Assembly: GCA_041567315.1 (NCBI GenBank)
Contig: JBFGCA010000106.1
Coordinates: 1-16,970 of the forward strand
Direction: 5' to 3'
Length of the DNA: 16,970 nt
Origin: JBFGCA01 sp041567315
GTDB taxonomy: Bacteria > Acidobacteriota > Thermoanaerobaculia > Multivoradales > JAHEKO01
The position numbers and the translations under genes are program-made. Positions 6,639 to 13,970 of the stretch are shown here, in pieces. The notes below the pieces were generated by a model. It was not told the origin of the DNA and did no database searches. It worked only from the letters and a program-made list of their open reading frames with translations. Each line of letters begins with the position of its first letter. The first letter of the stretch is position 1.

Positions 6639-8156
6639 TCACCACCAGCCCCGGCGATCTTCCGCCATCTCGCGCCGCTTGGCCTCGAGCAGCGCCCGCA
6701 GCCGCGCGGCCTCGGCCGGGTATCGTTCGGTGACGTCGTAGGACTCGTCGGGGTCGGCGGCGAGATCGAACAGCCAGGGGCCACGCGGCGTGAACGGGGC
6801 CAGCGGCCAGCCCATCGGGTTGCCGTAGAGCAGGCGCTGGCGGTCGTGGTACTTGAAGCGGCCGGCCCTGACCGCCCGTAGCTTGTCGATCTGGAAGAAA
6901 AGGAGCGCCTCGCGGGCCAGCCCGCCGGTGCCCGCCAGCAGCGGCGCCAGGCTCTCGCCGTCGATCACCCGGTCCGTCGGCGGCGGCAGCCCGGCCAGCT
7001 CGAGCAGGGTCGGGAAGATATCGATCCCCATCACCGGCTCGTCGATCACCCGGCCGGCGGCGATCCGACCCGGCCACCAGGCCACCAGCGGCACCCGCAT
7101 GCCGCCCTCGAAGACGTCGAACTTGCGCCCCCGCGTCCCGCCCGGGCTGCCCTGGAACCAGGGCCCGTTGTCGCTGGTGACGAGGAGCAGGGTGTCGCCG
7201 GCGAGGCCCCGCGCGGAAAGCTCCGCGGCCAGCCGGCCGACGCTGTCGTCCAGCTCCTCGACCACGTCGCCGTAGAGCCCGGCCGGCGAGCGCCCCCGGC
7301 GGTCGGCGGCGGCGTGGAGCGGCACGTGCGGGAAGGTGTGGGGCAGATAGAGGAAGAACGGCCGCTCCCGGGGCCGGCCGAGGAAGGCCAGCGCCTCGTC
7401 GGTGTAGCGGCGGGTCAGGGTCTCCTGGTCGATCGGGTGCGCCTCGACCACCTCACCGTTGCGCCGCAGCGCCGGCCGGCCCTGATCGTTGCTGTGGAGC
7501 AGCCCGAAGAAGGAGTCGAAGCCGCGCTCGTGCGGCAGCGACGGCGAGAAGTCGCCGAGGTGCCACTTGCCGACGATGGCGGTCTCCCAGCCGGCCGCCT
7601 GCAGCGCCTCGGCGATGGTGATCTCTTCCAGCGGCAGCCGCCGGTTGCGTCCCCCGAGCCGCAACAGCAGGTCGCGCCAGGTCCACGGCGCCTGCACCAC
7701 GTGGTCGAGCCCCGAGCGCACGGCGTAGCGCCCGGTCAGCAGCCCGGCCCGCGACCCCGAGCAGTAGGGCGAGGTGGCGTAGGCGTTCCGGAACAGCGCC
7801 CCCTCGGCCGCCAACCGGTCGAGGTGCGGCGTGCGAATGGCGTCACCGGCACCACCCCGTCCGTAGACCCCGAGGTCGCCGTAGCCCAGGTCGTCGAACA
7901 GCACCAGGACGACGTTGGGACCAGGCCGCCGGCCGCCGGCCCGAGCGGCGAGCCCGTCTAGGTACGTGGCTTTCGCCGCCACCCGCTCGGCGTCGTCCGC
8001 CTGACGCCACAGCAGCACCCTGGCGGCGGCCAGCGCCACGACGGCAAGCAGCAGCAGGGCCACCAGCCGGCAGCACCGCCCCACCGGCCGGCCCCCCCGA
8101 TCGCCCCGGGGACCGCGGAGGCCGACCTCCGTTCCCTGTCGTCGTCGCGCCGCCAT
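6639..8156 (-). CDS. Sulfatase family protein with N-terminal membrane anchor
   Basis: 505 aa. Hydrolyses a sulfate ester outside the cytoplasmic membrane if active. After an Arg-rich N-terminus, residues 30-50 form one hydrophobic segment (signal anchor or uncleaved signal). The sulfatase fold follows: metal residues D88-D89 in LVLFDDLGYGD, active-site region PYCSGSRAGLLTGRY at 130-144, VGKWHLGDF at 195-203 (K197, H199) and the metal-binding TSDNGPW at 327-333. C132 would be the residue converted to formylglycine. The maturation motif is normally C-x-P-x-R or C-x-A-x-R; here it reads C-S-G-S-R, with glycine in the key position. The codons are clear (TGC TCG GGG TCG CGG), so this is not a frame artefact. 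The ATG at 8154-8156 has no good Shine-Dalgarno; no better start precedes the hydrophobic segment. It is transcribed divergently from the gene at 8331. The substrate is unknown: arylsulfatase or glycan sulfatase. Confidence 0.88.
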   Translation of the reverse strand: MAARRRQGTEVGLRGPRGDRGGRPVGRCCRLVALLLLAVVALAAARVLLWRQADDAERVAAKATYLDGLAARAGGRRPGPNVVLVLFDDLGYGDLGVYGRGGAGDAIRTPHLDRLAAEGALFRNAYATSPYCSGSRAGLLTGRYAVRSGLDHVVQAPWTWRDLLLRLGGRNRRLPLEEITIAEALQAAGWETAIVGKWHLGDFSPSLPHERGFDSFFGLLHSNDQGRPALRRNGEVVEAHPIDQETLTRRYTDEALAFLGRPRERPFFLYLPHTFPHVPLHAAADRRGRSPAGLYGDVVEELDDSVGRLAAELSARGLAGDTLLLVTSDNGPWFQGSPGGTRGRKFDVFEGGMRVPLVAWWPGRIAAGRVIDEPVMGIDIFPTLLELAGLPPPTDRVIDGESLAPLLAGTGGLAREALLFFQIDKLRAVRAGRFKYHDRQRLLYGNPMGWPLAPFTPRGPWLFDLAADPDESYDVTERYPAEAARLRALLEAKRREMAEDRRGWW

Positions 8157-8208
8157 CCGATTCGCCCGCAGGCGCCGGGATGCTATCCGGAGCGGCCCAC
8201 CCCGCGCC

Positions 8209-8228
8209 GCCGGTCCATCGCCACCGGC
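8209..8228. promoter_or_regulatory. Inverted repeat in the divergent promoter region, candidate operator
   Basis: GCCGGT at 8209-8214 and ACCGGC at 8223-8228 form a perfect 6-bp inverted repeat with an 8-nt spacer. It ends four bases before the TTGACT of the candidate promoter at 8233. Its position suits an activator or repressor site shared by the divergent sulfatase and secreted-protein genes. In GC-rich DNA such repeats also arise by chance. Confidence 0.25.
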
Positions 8229-8232
8229 CTAT

Positions 8233-8262
8233 TTGACTTCCCTCGCTGGCGGCCTTTAGGGT
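8233..8262 (+). promoter_or_regulatory. Candidate sigma70-type promoter for the secreted repeat-domain protein
   Basis: TTGACT at 8233-8238 matches five of six -35 consensus bases. It is followed after 18 nt by TAGGGT at 8257-8262, which keeps the most conserved T, A and final T of the -10. It lies in one of the least GC-rich patches of the 174-bp divergent gap and would give a leader of about 60 nt before the ATG at 8331. Confidence 0.4.
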
Positions 8263-8330
8263 TCGGAGACGGGCGTTCTCCGGATCGGCCGCTCGCCGGC
8301 AGCGGAGCGGGCGGCCGGAAGCGACGGAAG

Positions 8331-9989
8331 ATGCAGCGTATCGACAGCCCCAGTACCGCGCGGCGCCGCCGGGGCCGACTGGTGGCACTGGCGGCGATCG
8401 CGGCGATCTGGCTCGCCGGCGGGTCGCCGGCTGCCGCTCAGCTGGGACCCGACGAATGGTACGTCCGGCTGATCGTGCAGGCCGGCGCCCTCGAGGACCG
8501 GGGCAACCTGTTCGGACTCCTGGACGACAGCGTGGACGGCCCCGACTTCCACGATCTCGAGGAGCTGCCGCCCTTCGCGCCGCCCTGGCTGACCATCGTC
8601 TTCCCCCACCCGGAATGGGGCGACCAGGCGGGGAACTACACCACCGACTATCGCGAGGCGCAGCCCGGACGCGGCAACAGCTGGGACTTCGTGGTGGATT
8701 CCGACGTCCCCCGCCAGATCACCCTCAGCTGGCAGGGGCCGGCCGATCGGCTGGCGGGCATCCTCGCCCGCTCGACGCTGGAGAACGTGGAGACCGGCGA
8801 GACCGTCCAGCCGGTGGTGGGTGGCACCTACACCACCACCATGGTCGCCACCGAGCACCGCTTCAACTGGCGGACCGACAGCGAGTGCTCGGTGAGCCAG
8901 GCCCTGGTGGCGGGTCTGTGGCGGATGATCTCGCTGTCTTGCAACGCCGGGTCGCGCGACCGGGTGGAAGACGTTCTCGGCGACGACCTGGCGCCGGCCG
9001 ACTACGGCAGCCGGTGGATCGTCTACTCGTGGGACCCGGTAGCCCAGAGCTACCTCGCGCTCGGGCTGACCGACGCGCTCGAGGAGGGGCGGAGCTACTG
9101 GCTCAAGACCCTCGACGCCGGGATGACGGCGCAGGTCGGGGACGGTCTCAACGGAGCGATGGACATCCCGCTGACCGCCGATCCGGCGGTCGGCCGCTTC
9201 AACCTCGCCGGTCATCCGTTCGACTTCGAGGTCTGCTGGGCCGACGCCCGGGTGGTCGACGGCGGCTCGGTGCTGACGCTCGACCAGGCCGACCCGCTGG
9301 ACGGCAACGGCGACCGCGAGTGCTCGCTCACTCCCCCGGGCGCCAACTGCGTGATGTCCCGGCAGATGTACCAGTGGACCGGCGGCTCCTACGCGACCTT
9401 CGACGGCGAGACGCCGGGCTCGGAGGGGAGCCTGCTGCCGCTGGCGGGGCTGTGGGTCCAGGCCTTCCGCCCGGGGATCGCCCTGCGGATCCCGCAGACC
9501 CCGGGCAGCGGCTGCACTGCCGAGGCCGGGGGCGCCGGCGAGGCCGGGGCGCGGCGGGGCTGGCACGTGCGGCTGATCGCCAGCGCCGGCGAGCTGCGGG
9601 ACGCCGCCACGGTGCTCGGCCAGCTGCCGGGCAGCCGGCACGGCCACGACCGGCACGATCTCCGCGAGCTGCCGCCCTACGCCAGCCCCTACCTGACCCT
9701 GGTCTTCCCTCATCCCGAGTGGGGGCAGCACGCCGGGGACTACGCCACCGACTTCCGCCCGCCGTCGCCGGGCCGCTCCGGCGACCGGTGGCGGTTCGAG
9801 CTGCGCACCTCGGCACCGGGGCAGGAGGTGGTCCTCAGCTGGCAGGGAGCCCCCGAGCACCTCGCCGGGATGCGGCTCGTCGACCGGTCCCTGGGGCGGG
9901 TGGTGCGGGTGCGGCCGGGGGAGAGCTACGCCTTCACCCCGCCGGGGACCCGCCACGTCTTCGAGTGGATCTCCCGTAGCGGCCGGTAG
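8331..9989 (+). CDS. Secreted protein with two copies of an uncharacterised HPEWG domain around a shared middle domain
   Basis: 552 aa. Basic residues followed by a hydrophobic core and SPAAAQ predict a Sec signal peptide of about 36 residues. Domain A (43-180) and domain A' (411-548) are tandem homologues. Both carry W-x-V-R-L-I near their start, an HDL-x-ELPP-(F/Y)-A block, the segment VFPHPEWG followed by an AG-(N/D)-Y-x-T-D block, LSWQG followed by a conserved LAG, and an ending in F-x-W. Between them, residues 186-392 form a different domain with DVLGDDL at 214-220, WDP at 234-236, SYWLK at 255-259 and GRFNLAG at 288-294. This domain recurs in the protein at 15957. I know no named family for A; it resembles a beta-rich extracellular module. 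The ATG start at 8331 is supported by GGAAG at 8317-8321. It is probably exported or periplasmic/surface-associated. It lies 66 nt upstream of the ACP gene, so cotranscription is possible. Confidence 0.85.
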   Translation: MQRIDSPSTARRRRGRLVALAAIAAIWLAGGSPAAAQLGPDEWYVRLIVQAGALEDRGNLFGLLDDSVDGPDFHDLEELPPFAPPWLTIVFPHPEWGDQAGNYTTDYREAQPGRGNSWDFVVDSDVPRQITLSWQGPADRLAGILARSTLENVETGETVQPVVGGTYTTTMVATEHRFNWRTDSECSVSQALVAGLWRMISLSCNAGSRDRVEDVLGDDLAPADYGSRWIVYSWDPVAQSYLALGLTDALEEGRSYWLKTLDAGMTAQVGDGLNGAMDIPLTADPAVGRFNLAGHPFDFEVCWADARVVDGGSVLTLDQADPLDGNGDRECSLTPPGANCVMSRQMYQWTGGSYATFDGETPGSEGSLLPLAGLWVQAFRPGIALRIPQTPGSGCTAEAGGAGEAGARRGWHVRLIASAGELRDAATVLGQLPGSRHGHDRHDLRELPPYASPYLTLVFPHPEWGQHAGDYATDFRPPSPGRSGDRWRFELRTSAPGQEVVLSWQGAPEHLAGMRLVDRSLGRVVRVRPGESYAFTPPGTRHVFEWISRSGR

Positions 9990-10002
9990 CGAGACCTGCC
10001 GC

Positions 10003-10018
10003 GCCCGCCACCGCGGGC
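10003..10018 (+). other. Small GC hairpin between the secreted protein and the ACP gene
   Basis: GCCCGC at 10003-10008 pairs with GCGGGC at 10013-10018 around a CACC loop. There is no T-tract after it, so it is at best a weak or factor-assisted terminator, or a processing or stability site at the head of the ACP operon. Confidence 0.2.
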
Positions 10019-10055
10019 CGGCACCTGCAAGGCCCCCCAAACCTCAGGAGAGCCG

Positions 10056-10382
10056 ATGCCCACCGCCCGTGAGCTGACCGAAGCCGCCGTCGTCGACCTG
10101 ATCGTCGGCGGGCTCGACAGCGTGCTCGCCGCCCGCGGGACGCCGGCCGCCGAGCCGCTGACCGGCTCCACCCGGCTGATAGGGCGCGGTGCGGCGATCG
10201 ACTCGATCGGTCTGGTGACCCTGCTGGTGGACCTCGAACAGACCCTCGAAGACGAGTGGGAGGTCTCGATCACGGTGGCCGACGAGCGGGCCATGTCGCA
10301 GCGGCACAGTCCGTTTCGCACCGTCGAGACCCTGGCGGCGTATGCCTGGGGGCTGATCCGCGAGGAGACCGGGAATGGGTGA
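10056..10382 (+). CDS. Acyl carrier protein
   Basis: 108 aa, acidic. The phosphopantetheine site is in AIDSIGLVTLLVDLEQ, with Ser50 as the attachment serine followed by I-G-L where D-S-L is usual. Four-helix ACP architecture is consistent with the spacing, and the chain is somewhat longer than the roughly 80-residue fatty-acid ACP. It should carry an acyl group as a thioester in the cytosol after modification by a phosphopantetheinyl transferase, which is not in this window. AGGAG at 10046-10050, 5 nt before the ATG, is a strong ribosome site. Its last 8 nt overlap the following reductase gene, implying translational coupling. Being separate from the fab genes and next to a ligase, reductase and acyltransferases, it is probably a dedicated carrier for one modification pathway rather than the housekeeping AcpP. 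Confidence 0.85.
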   Translation: MPTARELTEAAVVDLIVGGLDSVLAARGTPAAEPLTGSTRLIGRGAAIDSIGLVTLLVDLEQTLEDEWEVSITVADERAMSQRHSPFRTVETLAAYAWGLIREETGNG

Positions 10383-11076
10383 GCGCGAGGTGGCGCTGAT
10401 CACCGGCGCCGGCCGCGGCATCGGACGCTTCCTGGCCGAGCACTTCCTGGACGCCGGCCGCCTGGTCGAGGGCTGCAGCCGGAATCCCGCCGAGTGGCAG
10501 CGCGAGGGCTACACCCATCACCAGGTCGACGTCGCCGAGGAGCGGAAGGTCAAGACGATGATCTCGTCGATCCGCAAGCGCCACGGCCGCCTCGACGCGG
10601 TGGTCAACAACGCCGGAACGGCGAAGATGAACCACTTCCTGCTGACGCCCGCCGCCACCGTCGACGGCGTCATGGCCACCAACTTCCGCGGCACCTTCCT
10701 GGTCAGCCGCGAGGCGGCCAAGCTGATGAAGGCCCGGCGCTACGGGCGAATCGTCAACCTCACCACCGTGGCGGTGCCGCTCAACCTCGAAGGCGAATCG
10801 GTCTACGTGGCCTCCAAGAGCGCGGTCGAAGCCCTGACCCGCGTCCTTGCCCGCGAGCTGGCCGAGTTCGGCATCACCTGCAACGCCGTGGGGCCCTCCC
10901 CCGTCGACACCGACCTCATCCGGGCGGTGCCCAGGGAGAAGATCGACCGCCTCGTCCAGAGGCTGGCCATCAAGCGACTCGGGACCTTCGACGACGTCGC
11001 CAACGCCGTCGACTTCTTCGTCAGGCCGGAGAGCGGCTACGTGACCGGCCAGGTCCTCTACCTGGGAGGCGTCTGA
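10375..11076 (+). CDS. Short-chain dehydrogenase/reductase, FabG-like 3-oxoacyl-ACP reductase
   Basis: 233 aa, classical SDR length. The cofactor loop TGAGRGIG is at residues 10-17, NNAG at 78-81, the structural Asn at 103 (TNFRGTF) and the catalytic Y-x3-K at Y144/K148 in VYVASKSA. The position 13 residues before the tyrosine, normally serine (S138 in E. coli FabG), is threonine (T131). Thr can replace Ser in some SDRs, so activity is likely but altered specificity is possible. It probably reduces a 3-ketoacyl group held on the neighbouring ACP with NAD(P)H. The ATG at 10375 lies inside the ACP gene and the TGA stop abuts the GTG of the ligase gene. A sugar or other carbonyl substrate cannot be excluded. 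Confidence 0.85.
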   Translation: MGEREVALITGAGRGIGRFLAEHFLDAGRLVEGCSRNPAEWQREGYTHHQVDVAEERKVKTMISSIRKRHGRLDAVVNNAGTAKMNHFLLTPAATVDGVMATNFRGTFLVSREAAKLMKARRYGRIVNLTTVAVPLNLEGESVYVASKSAVEALTRVLARELAEFGITCNAVGPSPVDTDLIRAVPREKIDRLVQRLAIKRLGTFDDVANAVDFFVRPESGYVTGQVLYLGGV

Positions 11077-12477
11077 GTGAGCAGCGACTGGCTACGCGAG
11101 CGCATGGCCGGTTTCGGCGAGCGGCCCGCCATCGTCTGGCTCGGCGAAGCGTTCTCGTACGACGACCTGCTGCGTCGCTGGGAGGAGTGGAACGGACGCC
11201 TGAGCGAGCGCGGGATCGCGTCCGGGCAGGTGGTGGCGCTCGAGGGCGACTACTCGCCGAGCGCCTGCGCCCTGCTGCTGGCGCTGATCGGTCGGCGGGT
11301 CGTCGTGGTGCCGCTCACCGAGGCCGCCGCCGCCCACCGCGAGGAGTTCCTGGACGTCGCCCAGGTCCGCTTCGTGGTGAGCTTCGAGGAGGCCGGCGGC
11401 TGGCGGATCGAGGAGCGGCCGGGCGAGACCACCCATCCGCTGATCGGCCGCCTGGCCGAGCGCCGGGCCCCGGGGCTGGTGCTCTTCTCCTCCGGCTCGA
11501 CCGGCAAGAGCAAGGCCGCGCTCCACGACTTCTGGGCCCTGCTCGAGAAGTTCGAGGTGCAGCGCCACGCCCTGACCACCGTCACCTTCCTGCTGCTGGA
11601 CCACATCGGGGGGATCAACACGCTGCTCTACACGGTGTCCAACGGCGGTACCGTCGTGGCCCTCGACAGCCGCGATCCGGAGGAGGTCTGCCGGGCGATC
11701 GAGCGCTTCCGGGTCCAGCTGCTGCCGACCTCGCCGACCTTCCTCAACCTGCTGCTCATCTCCGAGGCCTACCGCCGGTACGACCTGTCCTCGCTCGAGC
11801 TCATCACCTACGGCACCGAGGTCATGCCCGAGGCCACCCTGCGGCGCCTCCACGAGCTGTTCCCCGACGTCCGGCTGCAGCAGACCTACGGCCTCTCGGA
11901 GCTGGGCATCCTGCGCTCGAAGTCCCGGGGCTCGGACTCGCTGTGGGTCAAGGTCGGCGGCGAGGGCTTCGAGACCCAGGTGCGGGACGGCACCCTGTGG
12001 ATCCGCGCCCGCTCGGCGATGCTCGGCTACCTCAACGCGCCGAGCCCGTTCGACGAGGAGGGGTGGATGAACACCGACGACGCCGTCGAGGTCGATGGCG
12101 ACTACATCCGCATCCTCGGCCGCAAGACGGAGATCATCAACGTCGGCGGACAGAAGGTCTACCCCGCCGAGGTCGAGGGCGTGCTCCTCGGGCTCGACAA
12201 CGTCCGCGACGTCACCGTCTACGGCGAGCGCAACCCGATCACCGGCAGCGTCGTCGCCGCCCGCGTCAACCTCGAGCGTCCGGAGGCGGTCCGCGACCTC
12301 AAGAAGCGGATCCGCGCCTTCTGCCGGGACCGGCTGGCGCCGTACAAGATCCCCGCGCGGGTGGAGATCACCAGCGAGGAGCAGTACTCCTCGCGGTTCA
12401 AGAAGCGGCGGGCCCGGCAGGGCGGCGACGAGGCGGCACCCGCGAAACGCCCGTCCGGGCGGGCGCCGGACGGCTGA
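11077..12477 (+). CDS. AMP-dependent acyl ligase (ANL superfamily)
   Basis: 466 aa, shorter than typical acyl-CoA synthetases (500-560). ATP-binding motif A3 reads FSSGSTGKSK at 137-146, A5 YGLSE at 271-275, A7 TDD at 333-335 and A8 GRKTEIINVGGQKVYP at 348-363. The C-terminal A10 region is EEQYSSRFKKRR, with Lys442/443 placed to act as the adenylation lysine in an atypical context without the usual S-G-K. It activates a carboxylic acid as an acyl-AMP and passes it to CoA or, given the neighbour, more likely to the ACP. The last 20 residues are Ala/Arg/Gly-rich and look disordered. It starts at GTG 11077, directly after the reductase stop, with GGGAGG at 11064-11069 as ribosome site. Similar ligases occur in surface-polysaccharide clusters. 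The acid used is unknown. Confidence 0.88.
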   Translation: MSSDWLRERMAGFGERPAIVWLGEAFSYDDLLRRWEEWNGRLSERGIASGQVVALEGDYSPSACALLLALIGRRVVVVPLTEAAAAHREEFLDVAQVRFVVSFEEAGGWRIEERPGETTHPLIGRLAERRAPGLVLFSSGSTGKSKAALHDFWALLEKFEVQRHALTTVTFLLLDHIGGINTLLYTVSNGGTVVALDSRDPEEVCRAIERFRVQLLPTSPTFLNLLLISEAYRRYDLSSLELITYGTEVMPEATLRRLHELFPDVRLQQTYGLSELGILRSKSRGSDSLWVKVGGEGFETQVRDGTLWIRARSAMLGYLNAPSPFDEEGWMNTDDAVEVDGDYIRILGRKTEIINVGGQKVYPAEVEGVLLGLDNVRDVTVYGERNPITGSVVAARVNLERPEAVRDLKKRIRAFCRDRLAPYKIPARVEITSEEQYSSRFKKRRARQGGDEAAPAKRPSGRAPDG

Positions 12478-12496
12478 GGCGCGGCCGGCGTCGGAG

Positions 12497-13960
12497 ATGC
12501 GGCAGGTTCGAGTCGCCATCGAGCCCGCGCTGCTCGGCGAGCACCGCCCGGAGGTCTGCTGGAGCTGGCGTCTGCTGCTCACCGGCATCGGCCTGCCCTG
12601 GCGCGAGGTGCCGGCCGGCGACCCCTCCTGCGACATCGCCTACGTGGGCGATCCGGCGCGGGCCGGGGGCGCGCGCCTCGTCGTCCTGGCCGATCCTGAG
12701 CGCTGGCGGCGGCCCGGGCTGCGCCTAGGGGGGATCGCCGAAGGCGTCGAGTGTCCCCATCCGCTCTACGAGGGCGAGAGCCCCGGCGCGCCGCTCGTCG
12801 AGGTGGTGGACGGCCGCCTGCTCTGCCGGCGTGACCTCCTTTTCGATCTGTTCTGGCTGGTCACCGGCCAGGAGGAGGCACACTGGCCCACCGACCGCCA
12901 CGGGCACCTGCTCTTCGAAGGCGCCGGGGCCGACCCACCCGCCCGGCGGCTGCCGCGTCTGGCGCTGGCCTCGGCTCTCGGGGTCTTCCTGGAAGGCCGG
13001 CTCACCGCCCTCGGGGCGGGCCCGCCGCTGGCCCGGTGGCCCCGAGGCCGGCGGGCGGCGGCCTGCGTGGGGCACGACGTCGACTACCCGGAGGTCATCC
13101 GCTGGCTGGAGCCCTTGCGGATCGTGCGGCGCCGCGGCCCGGCGGGCCTGGCCGCGGCGGTGGCCGTCCTCACCGGCCGCCGCACCCACTGGCACTTCGA
13201 CTCTTGGGCCGCGGACGAGAAGCGGCTCGAGACGCGATCGGCCTTCTTCTTCGTCGCCCGACGGGGGTCCCTCGTCGAATATGCCCGCGGTACCCCGGAC
13301 CCCTTCTACGACGTGCGGTCGCCGCGATTCCGGCGGCTGTTCCGTCGGCTCGCCGGCGAGGGCTTCGAGATCGGTCTCCACGCCAGCTACCGGGCCTACC
13401 TCGGCGAGGAGCGGCTGGCGGCCGAAAAGCGCCGGCTCGAGGAGGCCAGCGGCGTCGAGGTGGCCGGCAACCGCCACCACTACTGGCACCTCGGTCCGCG
13501 AAGCCCGGAGTCGACCCTGCGGCTCCACGAGCGCGTGGGGCTGCGTTACGATACCTCCCTGACCCACGAGCGCTACGCGGGATGGCGGCGGTCGGTGAGC
13601 TGGCCCTTCTATCCGTTCCACCGGGGGGAGCGGCGGCAGCTCGCGACCCTGCAGATCCAGACCGCCTGGATGGACGACCACCTGTTCGGCCACCGGCGTC
13701 ACAACCCCGACCCCCCACGCGAGCTGCTCGAGGGCCTCGCCGACACCGCCGCCGAGCAGGGCGGCTGCCTGCTGATCGACGTCCACGACTACGTCTGGGA
13801 CGAGGTGCTCTTCCCCGGCTGGCGGAGCGCCTACCTGGGCCTGTGGCGGCACCTCCGCGAGCGCTCCGACTTCTGGTTCGCGACCCCGGGCGAGGTGGCG
13901 GCACACTGGATCGAACGCGACCGGCTGCTGGGCGAGCGCAGCCAGGGCCTGACGGGGTGA
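12497..13960 (+). CDS. Polysaccharide deacetylase-like (NodB-fold) protein
   Basis: 487 aa. The C-terminal two thirds carry divergent NodB-fold motifs: GHDVD at 192-196 (in place of TFDDG), IGLHASYRA around His295, NRHHYW at 325-330, TAWMDDHLFGHR, and LLIDVHDYVWDE near the end with a histidine suited to the last motif. The first 180 residues form a separate N-terminal domain that I cannot name. The family removes N- or O-acetyl groups from glycans in polymer synthesis. No signal peptide is visible, so it may act on a cytosolic lipid-linked intermediate or an export-coupled glycan. The ATG at 12497 starts a plausible sequence, but the closest GGAG touches the start codon and GAGG lies 17 nt away, so initiation is weak or coupled to the ligase gene 19 nt upstream. 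The longer open frame upstream overlaps the ligase and is a shadow. Deacetylation would expose an amine or hydroxyl for the downstream acyltransferases. Confidence 0.75.
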   Translation: MRQVRVAIEPALLGEHRPEVCWSWRLLLTGIGLPWREVPAGDPSCDIAYVGDPARAGGARLVVLADPERWRRPGLRLGGIAEGVECPHPLYEGESPGAPLVEVVDGRLLCRRDLLFDLFWLVTGQEEAHWPTDRHGHLLFEGAGADPPARRLPRLALASALGVFLEGRLTALGAGPPLARWPRGRRAAACVGHDVDYPEVIRWLEPLRIVRRRGPAGLAAAVAVLTGRRTHWHFDSWAADEKRLETRSAFFFVARRGSLVEYARGTPDPFYDVRSPRFRRLFRRLAGEGFEIGLHASYRAYLGEERLAAEKRRLEEASGVEVAGNRHHYWHLGPRSPESTLRLHERVGLRYDTSLTHERYAGWRRSVSWPFYPFHRGERRQLATLQIQTAWMDDHLFGHRRHNPDPPRELLEGLADTAAEQGGCLLIDVHDYVWDEVLFPGWRSAYLGLWRHLRERSDFWFATPGEVAAHWIERDRLLGERSQGLTG

Positions 13961-13970
13961 GCGAGGCGCC

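Noticed and set aside
8256..10040. 594-codon minus-strand frame opposite the secreted protein
   Set aside because: The plus frame has a signal peptide and a convincing internal domain duplication. The minus frame shows neither and would run through the divergent promoter region.
10494..12728. 744-codon plus-strand frame crossing the reductase and ligase genes
   Set aside because: Arg/Gly/Pro-rich off-frame translation with no motifs; it spans the real gene boundary.
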